This document shows positions 30,521 to 38,566 of a DNA stretch of 48,100 nt, piece by piece (within the stretch, counting starts at the first letter, position 1; each line of letters begins with the position of its first letter). The DNA is from Gammaproteobacteria bacterium (GTDB taxonomy: Bacteria > Pseudomonadota > Gammaproteobacteria > Xanthomonadales > Marinicellaceae), in assembly GCA_030430025.1 (NCBI GenBank), contig JAUIGR010000019.1, positions 1-48,100 on the forward strand, read 5' to 3'. Under the pieces are notes generated by a model. The model had not been told where the DNA came from and ran no database searches. It saw nothing but the letters and a program-made list of their open reading frames with translations. The position numbers and the translations under genes are program-made.

Positions 30521-32056
30521 TCAGCCTGCAGGGAATACGTAACTGGCTTGTAATCCCAAAGGAATACCTAAATACCAGTAAATCAGCATAAATAAGGTCC
30601 AACCGATCAAAAATACCAATGAATAAGGCAGCATCATAGCGATCAGTGTACCAATACCCGTATTTTTAACATACTTCTGGCAATAAACGACCACCAAAGG
30701 AAAATATGGCATCAATGGTGTAATGATGTTTGAACTAGAATCACCCACACGATAAGCGGCTTGGGTAAGATCAGGTGAAATACCCAACTGCATTAACATA
30801 GGAACAAAAATAGGAGCTAGCAAAGCCCATTTGCCCGAAGCTGATCCAACAAACAAATTAACCACCGCCGTCAAAATAATGATCCCGATAATGGTCACAG
30901 CACTGGGCAAAGCCAAAGCTTTCAAAACTTCAGCACCTTCGATGGCCATCAGCGCACCTAAATTCGATTGTCCAAATGCTGAAACAAATAAAGCACAAAA
31001 GAATATCATCACCAAGTAGTAGGCCATTCCATTCATCGCTTTGGTCATGGCTTCCACCATGTCTTTGGTTTGTTTAAAATTACCAGAAACAAAGCCATAA
31101 ACAGCACCAGGAATCCAGAAAAGCAAAAAAATCAAGGGCACAATCATTTGCATCATAGGCGCCTGAAAAACCGTCAATTCACCCTCATGTCTTAACGGAG
31201 AGTCAGATGGAATGGCGGCATATATCAACAAGGCTATACCAACCATCATCACTGTAGTGGCAATATAAAATGACTTTTTCTCTATAGGAGTAATTTCATC
31301 AAATTTTGGTTGTTCTTGTATTTCTCCATCCAATTTGGTGTGCTTTAATCTGGGTTCAATGATGCGATCGGTGATATACCAACCCACCAAAATAATAAAC
31401 AGACTCGATGCACCAGTGAAATACCAATTATTCAATGGATTAACCACCATGTCAGGTTCGATGATCTGTGCAGCACTTTGAGTGAAACTTTGTAGTAAAG
31501 GGTCAATTCCGGAGGGAATGAAATTGGCAGAAAAGCCGCCACTGACACCAGCAAAAGCAGCTGCAATGCCAGCCAAAGGGTGTCGGCCCATGGCATAATA
31601 AATCACACCTGCCAACGGAATCACCAACACATAACCGGCATCAGTGGCTGTGTGGCTGACAATAGCGACCAATATCACCACAGGTGTTAATAAAAATTCT
31701 GGAGTTCTTTTTAGCATCAACTTGATACCTGTGTTGATGTATCCTGAATGTTCAGCCACACCAACCCCCATCATGGCAACCAAAACAACCCCCAATGGCG
31801 CAAAGCCAGTAAATGTTCTGACCATAGTCGTTAAGAAATTCGCTATGGCATCTCCTGTCAGCAGGTTATTAATGACAATCGCCCCACCCGTCCTTGGATC
31901 AATGGCACTGAAACTGACACCTGATAAGGCCCAGGAAAGAATCCAAATAATCAACAAAGCAAATAGAAAAATAATGGCCGGATCAGGTAACTTATTCCCG
32001 GTTCGTTCTATGAAATTTAAAAAGCGTGTCACTGCTGTGATTTTAGTTTCGGACAT
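30521..32056 (-). CDS. AbgT-family inner-membrane transporter
   Basis: The 511-residue product matches the AbgT family in length (E. coli AbgT is about 508) and throughout its sequence: N-terminal RFLNFIERTGNKLPDP, a run of hydrophobic membrane segments, the reentrant-loop block SHTATDAGYVLVIPL, SGGFSANFIPSGIDPLL, and a C-terminal block with VGSASGKWALLAPIFVPM and GDSSSNIITPLMPY. Family members are proton- or sodium-driven transporters of p-aminobenzoyl-glutamate or exporters of sulfonamide-like antimetabolites; the substrate cannot be read from the sequence. GGAGGG lies upstream of the ATG. It follows the HMG-CoA lyase gene by 69 bases on the same strand, so it may be read from the same promoter, although leucine breakdown has no known need for an AbgT substrate. 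Confidence 0.92.
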   Translation of the reverse strand: MSETKITAVTRFLNFIERTGNKLPDPAIIFLFALLIIWILSWALSGVSFSAIDPRTGGAIVINNLLTGDAIANFLTTMVRTFTGFAPLGVVLVAMMGVGVAEHSGYINTGIKLMLKRTPEFLLTPVVILVAIVSHTATDAGYVLVIPLAGVIYYAMGRHPLAGIAAAFAGVSGGFSANFIPSGIDPLLQSFTQSAAQIIEPDMVVNPLNNWYFTGASSLFIILVGWYITDRIIEPRLKHTKLDGEIQEQPKFDEITPIEKKSFYIATTVMMVGIALLIYAAIPSDSPLRHEGELTVFQAPMMQMIVPLIFLLFWIPGAVYGFVSGNFKQTKDMVEAMTKAMNGMAYYLVMIFFCALFVSAFGQSNLGALMAIEGAEVLKALALPSAVTIIGIIILTAVVNLFVGSASGKWALLAPIFVPMLMQLGISPDLTQAAYRVGDSSSNIITPLMPYFPLVVVYCQKYVKNTGIGTLIAMMLPYSLVFLIGWTLFMLIYWYLGIPLGLQASYVFPAG

Positions 32057-32074
32057 AATTTCCCTCCAAGTTTG

Positions 32075-32108
32075 TTGAACCTTGTTATATACAATCTGAA
32101 AGGTTCAA
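32075..32108. repeat. 9-bp inverted repeat in the liuE/transporter gap
   Basis: TTGAACCTT (32075-32083) and AAGGTTCAA (32100-32108) are perfect complements around a 16-base AT-rich loop, in the leader of the transporter gene just before its GGAGGG site. There is no T run, so a classical terminator is unlikely; an operator, a processing site or a partial attenuator are possible. Confidence 0.45.
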
Positions 32109-32125
32109 TCAATAAAATTTAAGTA

Positions 32126-33028
32126 CTATGAATACCAAGCATTATTAACCTGACTATTAGGCGTTTTATCTAAAGCTGTAGAAATGATTCGCCCAGTTTT
32201 AACTAATTGATCTAAATCAACTCCTGTTTCTATACCCATACCATGTAACATATAGACCACATTCTCAGTACTGACATTACCTGTAGCACCTTTGGCATAA
32301 GGACAACCACCCAAACCCGCAACAGAGGCATCAATCACTGATGCCCCTAAGGGTAAGCATGCCAGAATATTAGCCAATGCTTGACCTCTTGTGTCATGAA
32401 AATGCAGCGCTAAATGATCTGGTTGTACATGTTCAGCACACAAAGAAAACAGATGGGCCGCAGCTTTAGGTGTACCGACACCAATGGTATCACCCAAGGA
32501 TACCTCATAGCAGCCCATAGCGATCAATTTTTGACTGACATCAGCGACAACATGAGGATCAATCTGACCTTCATAGGGGCAACCCAAAACACAAGAAACA
32601 TAACCACGAACTCTGACATCATTGGCTTTTGCTGCCTCTAAGATGGGGGCAAAACGATCGAATGATTCAGCAATAGAACAATTGATGTTTTTTTGATTGA
32701 AAGACTCAGACGCGGCTGTAAAAACTGCCACCTCATTGATACCACAGTCCAATGCTTTCTCAAACCCTTTTATATTCGGTGTCAATGCTGAATATTGGAC
32801 ACTGTCATCATTGACTAATCCTGCACAAACTTCTGCTGAATCAGCCAGTTGCGGAACCCATTTAGGGCTGACAAAACCAGTCACTTCAATATTTTTCAAA
32901 CCGGCCAAACGCAATCCATTAATCAATTCCAATTTGGTTTCAACGGGTATGATTTGCTTTTCATTTTGTAGTCCATCCCTGGGTGATACCTCAACTATTT
33001 TGACCGTATGTGGCATCATATTATTCAT
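32126..33028 (-). CDS. liuE: Hydroxymethylglutaryl-CoA lyase
   Basis: The enzyme cleaves HMG-CoA to acetyl-CoA and acetoacetate, the last step of leucine degradation. The 300-residue product matches the family's usual length of about 300. Visible motifs are VSPRDGLQNE near the start (metal and substrate site), the HFHDTRGQA metal-ligand block, and the signature GLGGCPYAKGATGN with the active-site cysteine. The DRE-TIM barrel order is complete. The frame is open further upstream to give 323 residues, but I chose the ATG at 33028: it restores family length, has GGAG ten bases before it, and gives an 8-base overlap with the stop of the carboxylase gene, typical of coupled operon genes. ATGs at 33019 and 33016 are alternatives. 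The name mvaB is also used for this enzyme. Confidence 0.93.
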   Translation of the reverse strand: MNNMMPHTVKIVEVSPRDGLQNEKQIIPVETKLELINGLRLAGLKNIEVTGFVSPKWVPQLADSAEVCAGLVNDDSVQYSALTPNIKGFEKALDCGINEVAVFTAASESFNQKNINCSIAESFDRFAPILEAAKANDVRVRGYVSCVLGCPYEGQIDPHVVADVSQKLIAMGCYEVSLGDTIGVGTPKAAAHLFSLCAEHVQPDHLALHFHDTRGQALANILACLPLGASVIDASVAGLGGCPYAKGATGNVSTENVVYMLHGMGIETGVDLDQLVKTGRIISTALDKTPNSQVNNAWYS

Positions 33029-34913
33029 TATCCGACAACTCCACCAAAACAACATCAGCCAATACCTGATCACCAGCTGAGTAATGAATATCAGCAATCA
33101 CTGCATCTCTCTCAGCAGACAATTGAAGTTCCATTTTCATTGCTTCCATAACCAGTAATGTATCACCTGACTTAACAGCATCACCAACCTGAACTTTAAC
33201 CTCAATAATCTTACCTGGCATGGGAGCACTCACTTCATTGCTGTTAGAAACCGATGCTTGAGCCTCGTAATCAGGTAAAGTGAAATTGTGTCTCATATGG
33301 TTATGAATGACCTGAACCTGATTCCGGTGTACGTAACACACATCACCAGGTTGCACATGATAATAAACACGCTCATTAACCACCACGGCATTCATTTCCA
33401 TTCGCACCTTAAAATCAGAGGTTTCATTACCCTGGATTAAAGACAAGTACACAGGTTCTTCTCCTGTAGGCCTCCAGCCATCCATTTTTAGCCAAGCCTT
33501 ATTGGTATGACTGGACAGCAACTGATGAGCATATACAGCAACCGCTTCAGGTGAGAGTGGCAAGGACAAATCTAACAGTTCGTTATCCAGAGTATTTGTG
33601 AAAATGAGATTTTCCTTGAAATTTTTATGCGACAAAATTTTTGCCAAAAACCCCAAATTGGTTTTGACACCAAATATGACACTTTGATCCAATACACACA
33701 GGGTATCATCGATACACTGCGTGCGATCTTCTGCCCATATCACTAGTTTAGCAATCATAGGATCATAGTGAATACTCACAGTGTCACCTGACTGCACACC
33801 TGAGTCAACGAGACTACCATTAACAGATACCAGTTTGACTTGTTCAAGCAATCCGGTAGACGGCAGAAAATCATTGTCAGCATCTTCAGCGTAAACCCTC
33901 ACCTGAATAGCATGCCCTTTGGGTCTGATTTGCATTTGATTCAAGGACAAAGGTTTGCCGTCTGCAACATCAATTTGCCATTCCACCAAATCCTGTCCTG
34001 TGATTAATTCAGTGACCCGATGTTCTACCTGTAAACGGGTATTCATTTCCATAAAATAGAAATGATCTTGATCATCCATAATGAATTCAACCGTTCCAGC
34101 ACCCACATAGTCAATTGCTTGAGCAGCTTTTACTGCTGCGTTCAATAAATCAGTACGGGTGGCATCACTCAACCCAGCTGCAGGTGCTTCTTCAATGATT
34201 TTTTGATACCTTCTCTGGGTCGAACAGTCTCGCTCAAAGAGGTGTACAACATTATGATGCTGGTCTGCAAACACCTGAACCTCAATATGCTTGGGTCGAG
34301 TGATGTATTTTTCCAATATCACTTCATCGTCACCAAAAGCATTTTTCGCTTCTCGTTTGGCTGAAGTCAGTTGATTGAAGAAATCAGCTTCTTTTTCAAC
34401 AATCTTCATACCCTTACCGCCACCACCTGCAGTGGCTTTAATCAGAACCGGAAAACCAATCTCTTGGGCTGCTTTTAATAACACTGATTCATTTTGATCA
34501 GCACCCTGATAACCAGGAACACATGGCACATTGGCTGCAATCATTGATCGCTTGGCCGCTGATTTAGAACCCATTAACTTCATGGCCTCAGCAGGGGCAC
34601 CAATAAAGATCAAGCCCGCTTTACTAACGGCTTCTGCGAAAGCAGGTCGCTCTGAGAGAAAACCATAGCCCGGATGAATAGCATCAGCCCCTGAATCTCT
34701 GGCCGCTTGGATAATTTTTTCAATATTCAAATAAGAATCTGCTAAATCTACAGACCCCAGGTAAACAGCCTGATCTGCCATACGCACATGTTGAGCATGG
34801 TGATCAGCTTCAGAATAGATAGCCACTGTAGCAATTTTTAAACGACGGCAAGTTTGCATCACACGCACAGCAATCTCACCACGATTGGCAATCAAAATCT
34901 TTTTAATAGGCAT
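33021..34913 (-). CDS. liuD: Biotin carboxylase/carrier subunit, probably methylcrotonyl-CoA carboxylase alpha
   Basis: A 630-residue acyl-CoA carboxylase alpha chain. Residues 1-445 are biotin carboxylase: KILIANRGEIAVR at the start, the ATP-grasp glycine loop GGGGKG at 163-168, and FMEMNTRLQVEH near 290. The C-terminal 70 residues are a biotinyl domain with VMEAMKM, the biotinylated lysine being 593. Biotin carboxylation of 3-methylcrotonyl-CoA is inferred from the overlap with HMG-CoA lyase, its downstream pathway partner; sequence alone would also allow propionyl- or geranyl-CoA carboxylase. The beta subunit, isovaleryl-CoA dehydrogenase and enoyl hydratase that usually share this cluster (liuA, liuB, liuC) are not in the window, and upstream of the gene there is a terminator and an unrelated unit, so the pathway genes are split in this genome. 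Confidence 0.9.
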   Translation of the reverse strand: MPIKKILIANRGEIAVRVMQTCRRLKIATVAIYSEADHHAQHVRMADQAVYLGSVDLADSYLNIEKIIQAARDSGADAIHPGYGFLSERPAFAEAVSKAGLIFIGAPAEAMKLMGSKSAAKRSMIAANVPCVPGYQGADQNESVLLKAAQEIGFPVLIKATAGGGGKGMKIVEKEADFFNQLTSAKREAKNAFGDDEVILEKYITRPKHIEVQVFADQHHNVVHLFERDCSTQRRYQKIIEEAPAAGLSDATRTDLLNAAVKAAQAIDYVGAGTVEFIMDDQDHFYFMEMNTRLQVEHRVTELITGQDLVEWQIDVADGKPLSLNQMQIRPKGHAIQVRVYAEDADNDFLPSTGLLEQVKLVSVNGSLVDSGVQSGDTVSIHYDPMIAKLVIWAEDRTQCIDDTLCVLDQSVIFGVKTNLGFLAKILSHKNFKENLIFTNTLDNELLDLSLPLSPEAVAVYAHQLLSSHTNKAWLKMDGWRPTGEEPVYLSLIQGNETSDFKVRMEMNAVVVNERVYYHVQPGDVCYVHRNQVQVIHNHMRHNFTLPDYEAQASVSNSNEVSAPMPGKIIEVKVQVGDAVKSGDTLLVMEAMKMELQLSAERDAVIADIHYSAGDQVLADVVLVELSDNE

Positions 34914-34947
34914 GGGGTCCAGACCTTGCTGAAATACAAAGCGGAAT

Positions 34948-34953
34948 ATTATA
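34948..34953 (-). promoter_or_regulatory. Candidate -10 element for the liuD operon
   Basis: A perfect TATAAT on the minus strand lies 34 bases before the liuD ATG, giving a start near 34941 and a short leader. No good -35 is visible at 16-18 bases, so the promoter may need an activator. The only other feature in this spacer is the terminator at 34987-35017. Confidence 0.4.
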
Positions 34954-34986
34954 ACCTAAAAACAACACCTCTATTAATGAGTCGAA

Positions 34987-35017
34987 CCTGGAAAAAGCCA
35001 TCCTGGCTTTTTTCAGG
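34987..35017 (-). terminator. Rho-independent terminator after the matrixin-like gene
   Basis: CCTGGAAAAAGCCA (34987-35000) pairs with TGGCTTTTTTCAGG (35004-35017) around a TCC loop: a 14-bp stem with a single G-T wobble, carrying the T run in its outer arm. It sits 86 bases past the stop of the leftward protease gene and upstream of liuD, separating the two units. Confidence 0.75.
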
Positions 35018-35102
35018 ATTGACTCACTAACAATTACCTCGTCATCACACAGTCACCTTGAGTCATGATAAGACAAACCACCTTAGAAAGACCTCAATGT
35101 GA

Positions 35103-36092
35103 TCAATCGTATTGCTGAACCCCATTTCTAAAAATCAAATCATTACGCTTCTGATTAAAAAACCAATTGTAGCTGTCTCCGACTGTAATCTCCGCGGTGG
35201 TTATAGCAATATGCCCCCCACCTATAAAGGCACCACCAATACTACAAAATGCAAAAGTAGGATCTACTTTATGTGTGATATTGATATCACAATTAGAGGC
35301 AATACCACCATAACTTAATTTATACCTGTAATCATCAGCATTGCCTTCAACCACATTAAGACCTGACATAGCTAAACGCAAGGTAGCCACATCATCGACA
35401 GCCAAATGCCGTTGTGCTTCATTATTAAAAGTTCCTTGCTGCATCACTGCTTCAACATCTCTATAACCTAAATCGCTACCAACATCCCGATCAGCATTGG
35501 CGACAAAGTTATCATTTTGCGGTAAGCTTGCCAAATCTCGACTGTATTGGCTGGCATCAAAAGGAGGGCTTATGACAAATGGGTCATTGACTCCACTATT
35601 AAACCAGTGCAAATTGATATCATCACCCCTGATGTCATCAGCTGAACCAATGATATTATCAGTACCATCATCAAAACGAAAGATATCATCAGCACCATCT
35701 GTTGTATTAGTATAGTTCGTATTATCGCCAGCGACTCCTGACCGTGACCCCAAATTAGGGTGAGCCAATCCTATGCAGTGACCAACCTCATGTAAGACCA
35801 CTGACTCCCAGTCGTACTGACTGAACTGCATGTCATCATCCGTTCTTAGATTATCCTCGACAATATGCAAACCATTCCAGGTATCAACAATATTTTTTAC
35901 CGCCACTTCCAAATCGGTAGTTTCAGTACCACTAGGGTTGATACATACATTAATATTCAGTGTAGTACCATTACCGTTATAACCTTTGGGATGGGTAATA
36001 ATATCAACACCATTAGCTTCCCCCGCAAATACAAAGGCCCCCGCTTTAACCAATCCTGGAAGTACCAGAGCCAAAAAAATGATTTTTTTCAT
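35103..36092 (-). CDS. Exported matrixin-like zinc metalloprotease
   Basis: The 329-residue protein begins with a signal peptide (MKKIIFLALVLPGLVKA). It carries a full metzincin zinc motif, HEVGHCIGLAH, with ligands H101, H105 and H111, glutamate 102 as the base and glycine 108. A Met-turn-like EAVMQQG with methionine 217 follows, and DDVATLRLAMSG near 233-244 resembles the last helix of matrixins. An acidic, aspartate-rich stretch at 130-160 may bind calcium. The product is probably a secreted or periplasmic protease. The C-terminus reads NDLIFRNGVQQYD; the IFRNG resembles the VFKNGFE near the end of the giant protein, and may be a shortened or frameshifted version of that tail. It overlaps the upstream gene by four bases (ATGA), so the two are coupled. 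Confidence 0.88.
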   Translation of the reverse strand: MKKIIFLALVLPGLVKAGAFVFAGEANGVDIITHPKGYNGNGTTLNINVCINPSGTETTDLEVAVKNIVDTWNGLHIVEDNLRTDDDMQFSQYDWESVVLHEVGHCIGLAHPNLGSRSGVAGDNTNYTNTTDGADDIFRFDDGTDNIIGSADDIRGDDINLHWFNSGVNDPFVISPPFDASQYSRDLASLPQNDNFVANADRDVGSDLGYRDVEAVMQQGTFNNEAQRHLAVDDVATLRLAMSGLNVVEGNADDYRYKLSYGGIASNCDINITHKVDPTFAFCSIGGAFIGGGHIAITTAEITVGDSYNWFFNQKRNDLIFRNGVQQYD

Positions 36093-36613
36093 TGCTCCGC
36101 CTCCACTATTTTTTTATTGGCTTGAAAAACTTGCTCTTGAGTAAGCATATACAACCAATCGACTAAAGACTGCCATTCAGGTCTCAGCCATTGGTATCTG
36201 TTTTGCAATTCTTGCCAATTATTAAAACGCAACTCCCAAACTATGACATGATCATCCCATTGCTGTATCAGAAATTCATCATTCTCAGAAGAATAAAACA
36301 GTGGTAAATCATGACGAGCATGAATGACATTTAATTGCTTTTTCAAACCATAGGTAGATAACACATTTTTATCTTGAGCCAAGAATTGACTCACTTTTTT
36401 ATTCTCAACTGAGAATTGGTGGAATTTGCCATACAAACGATGACCAAAGGGATACCTGACCTCTAGATCACTACCTGATAAGTTCATGACCAACTGATTT
36501 TGCTCATGTGCTATGCCATTGTACGTTCTGGTGATTGTAATTTCAGTTGATGCCCATCCGACTTGGACTGAGACTAATAGACACCCTATCAATAGTTTAA
36601 ATAATTTCATCAT
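36089..36613 (-). CDS. Small exported protein of unknown function, coupled to the protease
   Basis: The 174-residue product starts with a signal peptide (MMKLFKLLIGCLLVSVQVGWA). The mature part has no cysteine or domain I recognise; it is rich in aromatic residues, with several tryptophans in the C-terminal half (WDDHVIVWELRFNNWQ, WLRPEWQSLVDWLY). A run of G/C (CCGGGGGGA) lies just before two adjacent ATGs at 36613 and 36610; the first is taken here. The stop codon overlaps the start of the protease gene by ATGA, so it may be a propeptide-like inhibitor, chaperone or partner of the protease; that is inference from position only. It is the first gene of the unit, and no clear promoter was seen upstream. 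Confidence 0.8.
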   Translation of the reverse strand: MMKLFKLLIGCLLVSVQVGWASTEITITRTYNGIAHEQNQLVMNLSGSDLEVRYPFGHRLYGKFHQFSVENKKVSQFLAQDKNVLSTYGLKKQLNVIHARHDLPLFYSSENDEFLIQQWDDHVIVWELRFNNWQELQNRYQWLRPEWQSLVDWLYMLTQEQVFQANKKIVEAEQ

Positions 36614-37134
36614 TCCCCCCGGTATAAATGTACAATCATTTTATTACCAATGACAAAAGAGGTAAAGTTTCTACAAGAATAAAAACTTGAACAACACATA
36701 CCTTCATGTAATTTCATGATTTTTTGACCAAAATCACTCGAATGATATTAGATCAAATCTAAAAACTTACCGTCAGTGTCAAAATTAGGAAACTATAAAG
36801 GACCATTGCATCATTCTGAAGTATTGAGAAAAAGAGATAAAATCTTAAAGTTCAAGGAAGTGAATGAATGTAATAGGCCAAGTTTGTTTCTTTGACAGTT
36901 TACTGTAGGAAAAAACCAAAGAATAAAAACCGTATAGGCCATGAGCTATTGCAAAGTGTGCTGAGGCAGAAATTTAAGATTTTAGACTTTTTATCTTGAG
37001 TTACGGTTTATGCAAAGATCTCTATACATAAGCAACTGTTTTAATGACAAACTTTAAAAGCATTGAAGAGGTTGATAAGGTATTTCAGCGACCCCTCGCG
37101 ACAGCAGATGAAAACTCATATAGAACAAAATGAA

Positions 37135-37215
37135 GCTGGCCCGAAGTCATTTTATATGTTGTATGAATCTTAAATTCATAACATGATACATACTCAAACG
37201 TTTCCGGGCCCAAGC
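37135..37215 (+). other. Nested stem-loops upstream of the DUF6502 gene (possible structured leader or ncRNA)
   Basis: An outer stem pairs GCTGGCCCG (37135-37143) with CGGGCC plus AGC (37205-37215, two-base bulge). Inside it, TATGAAT (37162-37168) pairs with ATTCATA (37174-37180), extended by ATGT/ACAT beyond a small bulge. The GC-rich outer arms stand out in AT-rich DNA. It could be a leader element, a small RNA or a remnant of a mobile-element end. Confidence 0.35.
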
Positions 37216-37282
37216 AACAAACACACACCACTCACAAAACCTAAGACTCATTTTACACAGCTGCTATTTCGTGATAATATCG

Positions 37283-37298
37283 TGTCCATATTTGGACA
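37283..37298. promoter_or_regulatory. Palindrome TGTCCA-TATT-TGGACA just before the DUF6502 start
   Basis: Perfect 6-bp arms around TATT, ending two bases before the GGGG of the probable ribosome site. The position suits an operator, possibly for autoregulation, or a hairpin limiting access to the ribosome site. Confidence 0.4.
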
Positions 37299-37313
37299 TG
37301 GGGAATTTTGAAT

Positions 37314-38087
37314 ATGCTGAACTTGGACTTAAAATTAAAAAAGAAAGCGGCAACAGACTTTGTTCCACTATTTACTGAGATGGCCAATTTTTTTCTAGAA
37401 TACGGACTCAGCTTTAATGATTTTAAGAGCATTGCACAAGATAGCTTTATCCGAGCAGCGTTAGATATAGGATGCAATAGTGCTACAAGTATTTCACTGA
37501 AAACTGGTATAGACAGGCGGAACATATCAATATCATCAATTGATAAAGAAAACTTTCAGGCTGATCTAGCACCAGACTCTATCATGCTTATACTGAAAGA
37601 CCTTAGAAACTATGTTAACACCTCAGGCAAAGATACCATAGCCATTAAAAATGCATTCAATTCTCTAGAAAAAATTTGCAAACCTTATAAAAAGAGACTA
37701 ACCCTTCCCGCTATTATAGAAGAATTAAGCAATCTTGATTGCGTCAAAAAAATTTCTAAGAATCAGCTAAAAATATTATCAACCAGACGCATAAAAGCAA
37801 ATTCCAGTGATGCAAAAATAAAAAGAGCGGCCAATCAATCATACAAGTTACTTAATACCATTCGTAAGAACTATTCATCAAATGACAGTTACCAAAAAGA
37901 AATTGAATGGTCTGTCGACTCAACGAAAATTAATTCAAAAAACAGGGAAAAATTATCAAATGAATTGAAATCATTAAGGGATAAGCTGGCACCTGAGCTA
38001 ATCACCTTATTAGAGAAATTTGAATCAAATGTACCCGAAAATACATTTGACTCTTATAGCGTCAATATTTTTATTAACACAACATAA
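37314..38087 (+). CDS. DUF6502-like protein
   Basis: The product is 257 residues when started at the ATG at 37314, which has GGGG ten bases before it; a TTG two codons earlier is possible but too close to that site. Residues 10-80 resemble the DUF6502 family of proteobacterial unknowns (LFTEMANFFLEYGLSFNDFKSIAQDSFIRAA), and this part may be helix-turn-helix-like (TSISLKTGIDRRNISISS). The rest is basic and lysine-rich, with predicted helices and no signal peptide or membrane segment, so the protein is cytoplasmic. The function of the family is not known; a DNA-binding role is inference. It lies 12 bases upstream of a tiny exported repeat protein on the same strand, sharing one terminator, so the two are probably co-expressed. 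Confidence 0.75.
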   Translation: MLNLDLKLKKKAATDFVPLFTEMANFFLEYGLSFNDFKSIAQDSFIRAALDIGCNSATSISLKTGIDRRNISISSIDKENFQADLAPDSIMLILKDLRNYVNTSGKDTIAIKNAFNSLEKICKPYKKRLTLPAIIEELSNLDCVKKISKNQLKILSTRRIKANSSDAKIKRAANQSYKLLNTIRKNYSSNDSYQKEIEWSVDSTKINSKNREKLSNELKSLRDKLAPELITLLEKFESNVPENTFDSYSVNIFINTT

Positions 38088-38099
38088 ACAGGTTTAAAA

Positions 38100-38357
38100 A
38101 TGAAAAACATTATCTTACTACTCGTTTTATTCACTTCTCATGTATTCTCAGCTACTGAAGATGGCTCTGGAGCACCTCAATCTCATTCGGCTATTAATGT
38201 CGAATGTTTACTGAGGGCTATAAGAGATAATCATGCTGTTGGCTCGACTAATGCCACCGAAGATGGTTCCGGCATAGATCAAAGTGATGCTACGGAAGAT
38301 GGTTCCGGGGTAAATTGGGCGCAGTATTTCGAATGTCTCAATGAAAACGCCGAATAA
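38100..38357 (+). CDS. Small exported protein with three ATEDGSG repeats
   Basis: An 85-residue product. Residues 1-17 are a signal peptide (MKNIILLLVLFTSHVFS). The mature 68 residues carry exact ATEDGSG three times: right after the predicted cut (38151-38171), and at 38253-38273 and 38289-38309. The three copies use different synonymous codons (for example ACT, ACC, ACG for threonine), so the peptide and not the DNA seems to be conserved. Two cysteines, one in INVECLLRAI and one in QYFECLNENAE, could form a disulfide. The mature part is strongly acidic. AGG lies seven bases before the ATG. I recognise no family; a secreted peptide, signal or calcium-binding role are all possible. It is followed by a strong terminator and preceded by the DUF6502 gene. 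Confidence 0.8.
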   Translation: MKNIILLLVLFTSHVFSATEDGSGAPQSHSAINVECLLRAIRDNHAVGSTNATEDGSGIDQSDATEDGSGVNWAQYFECLNENAE

Positions 38358-38516
38358 ATAATGAATGGCTCCCATTTATCACTGATATTGTTGATAGTTT
38401 GGAAAATAAACTCGACGTATCGTGGCATTCAATTCTAAGCTTATCAAAGCTTTTCATTAAGGTTTAGTTGGGAGCAGTGAGTGAGTTATTTATTTCATAA
38501 CTTTCTATTCGAAGTT

Positions 38517-38547
38517 AAAAGCCACTTTGATTTCAAAGTGGCTTTTT
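38517..38547. terminator. Bidirectional rho-independent terminator
   Basis: AAAAGCCACTTTGA (38517-38530) pairs perfectly with TCAAAGTGGCTTTT after a TT loop, with T runs available on both strands. It lies between the rightward DUF6502 unit and the leftward lipoprotein gene, and can serve both. The 160 bases before it hold nothing else beyond a distant GCTCCCA/TGGGAGC pair. Confidence 0.85.
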
Positions 38548-38566
38548 CGCAAGTGAGCAGCCAAGT

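Larger units (their letters stand above)
36614..37313. other. About 700 bp AT-rich noncoding region
   Basis: No open frame here looks coding. It separates the leftward protease unit from the rightward DUF6502 unit and so should carry both promoters, but I could not assign them. Two structured elements near its right end are listed separately. The octamer ATAGGCCA occurs twice, near 36873 and 36935. Confidence 0.6.

Noticed and set aside
31644-32078. A 144-codon open frame on the plus strand
   Set aside because: It is fully antisense to the well-supported AbgT-type transporter and resembles no protein family.
32126-33097. Longer start for HMG-CoA lyase giving 323 residues
   Set aside because: The extra 23 residues are hydrophobic, unlike the family, and would overlap the carboxylase gene by 77 bases; the ATG at 33028 has a ribosome site and gives the family length.
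37253-37525. A 90-codon minus-strand frame over the DUF6502 start
   Set aside because: It is antisense to the supported gene, includes its probable leader, and has no family resemblance.
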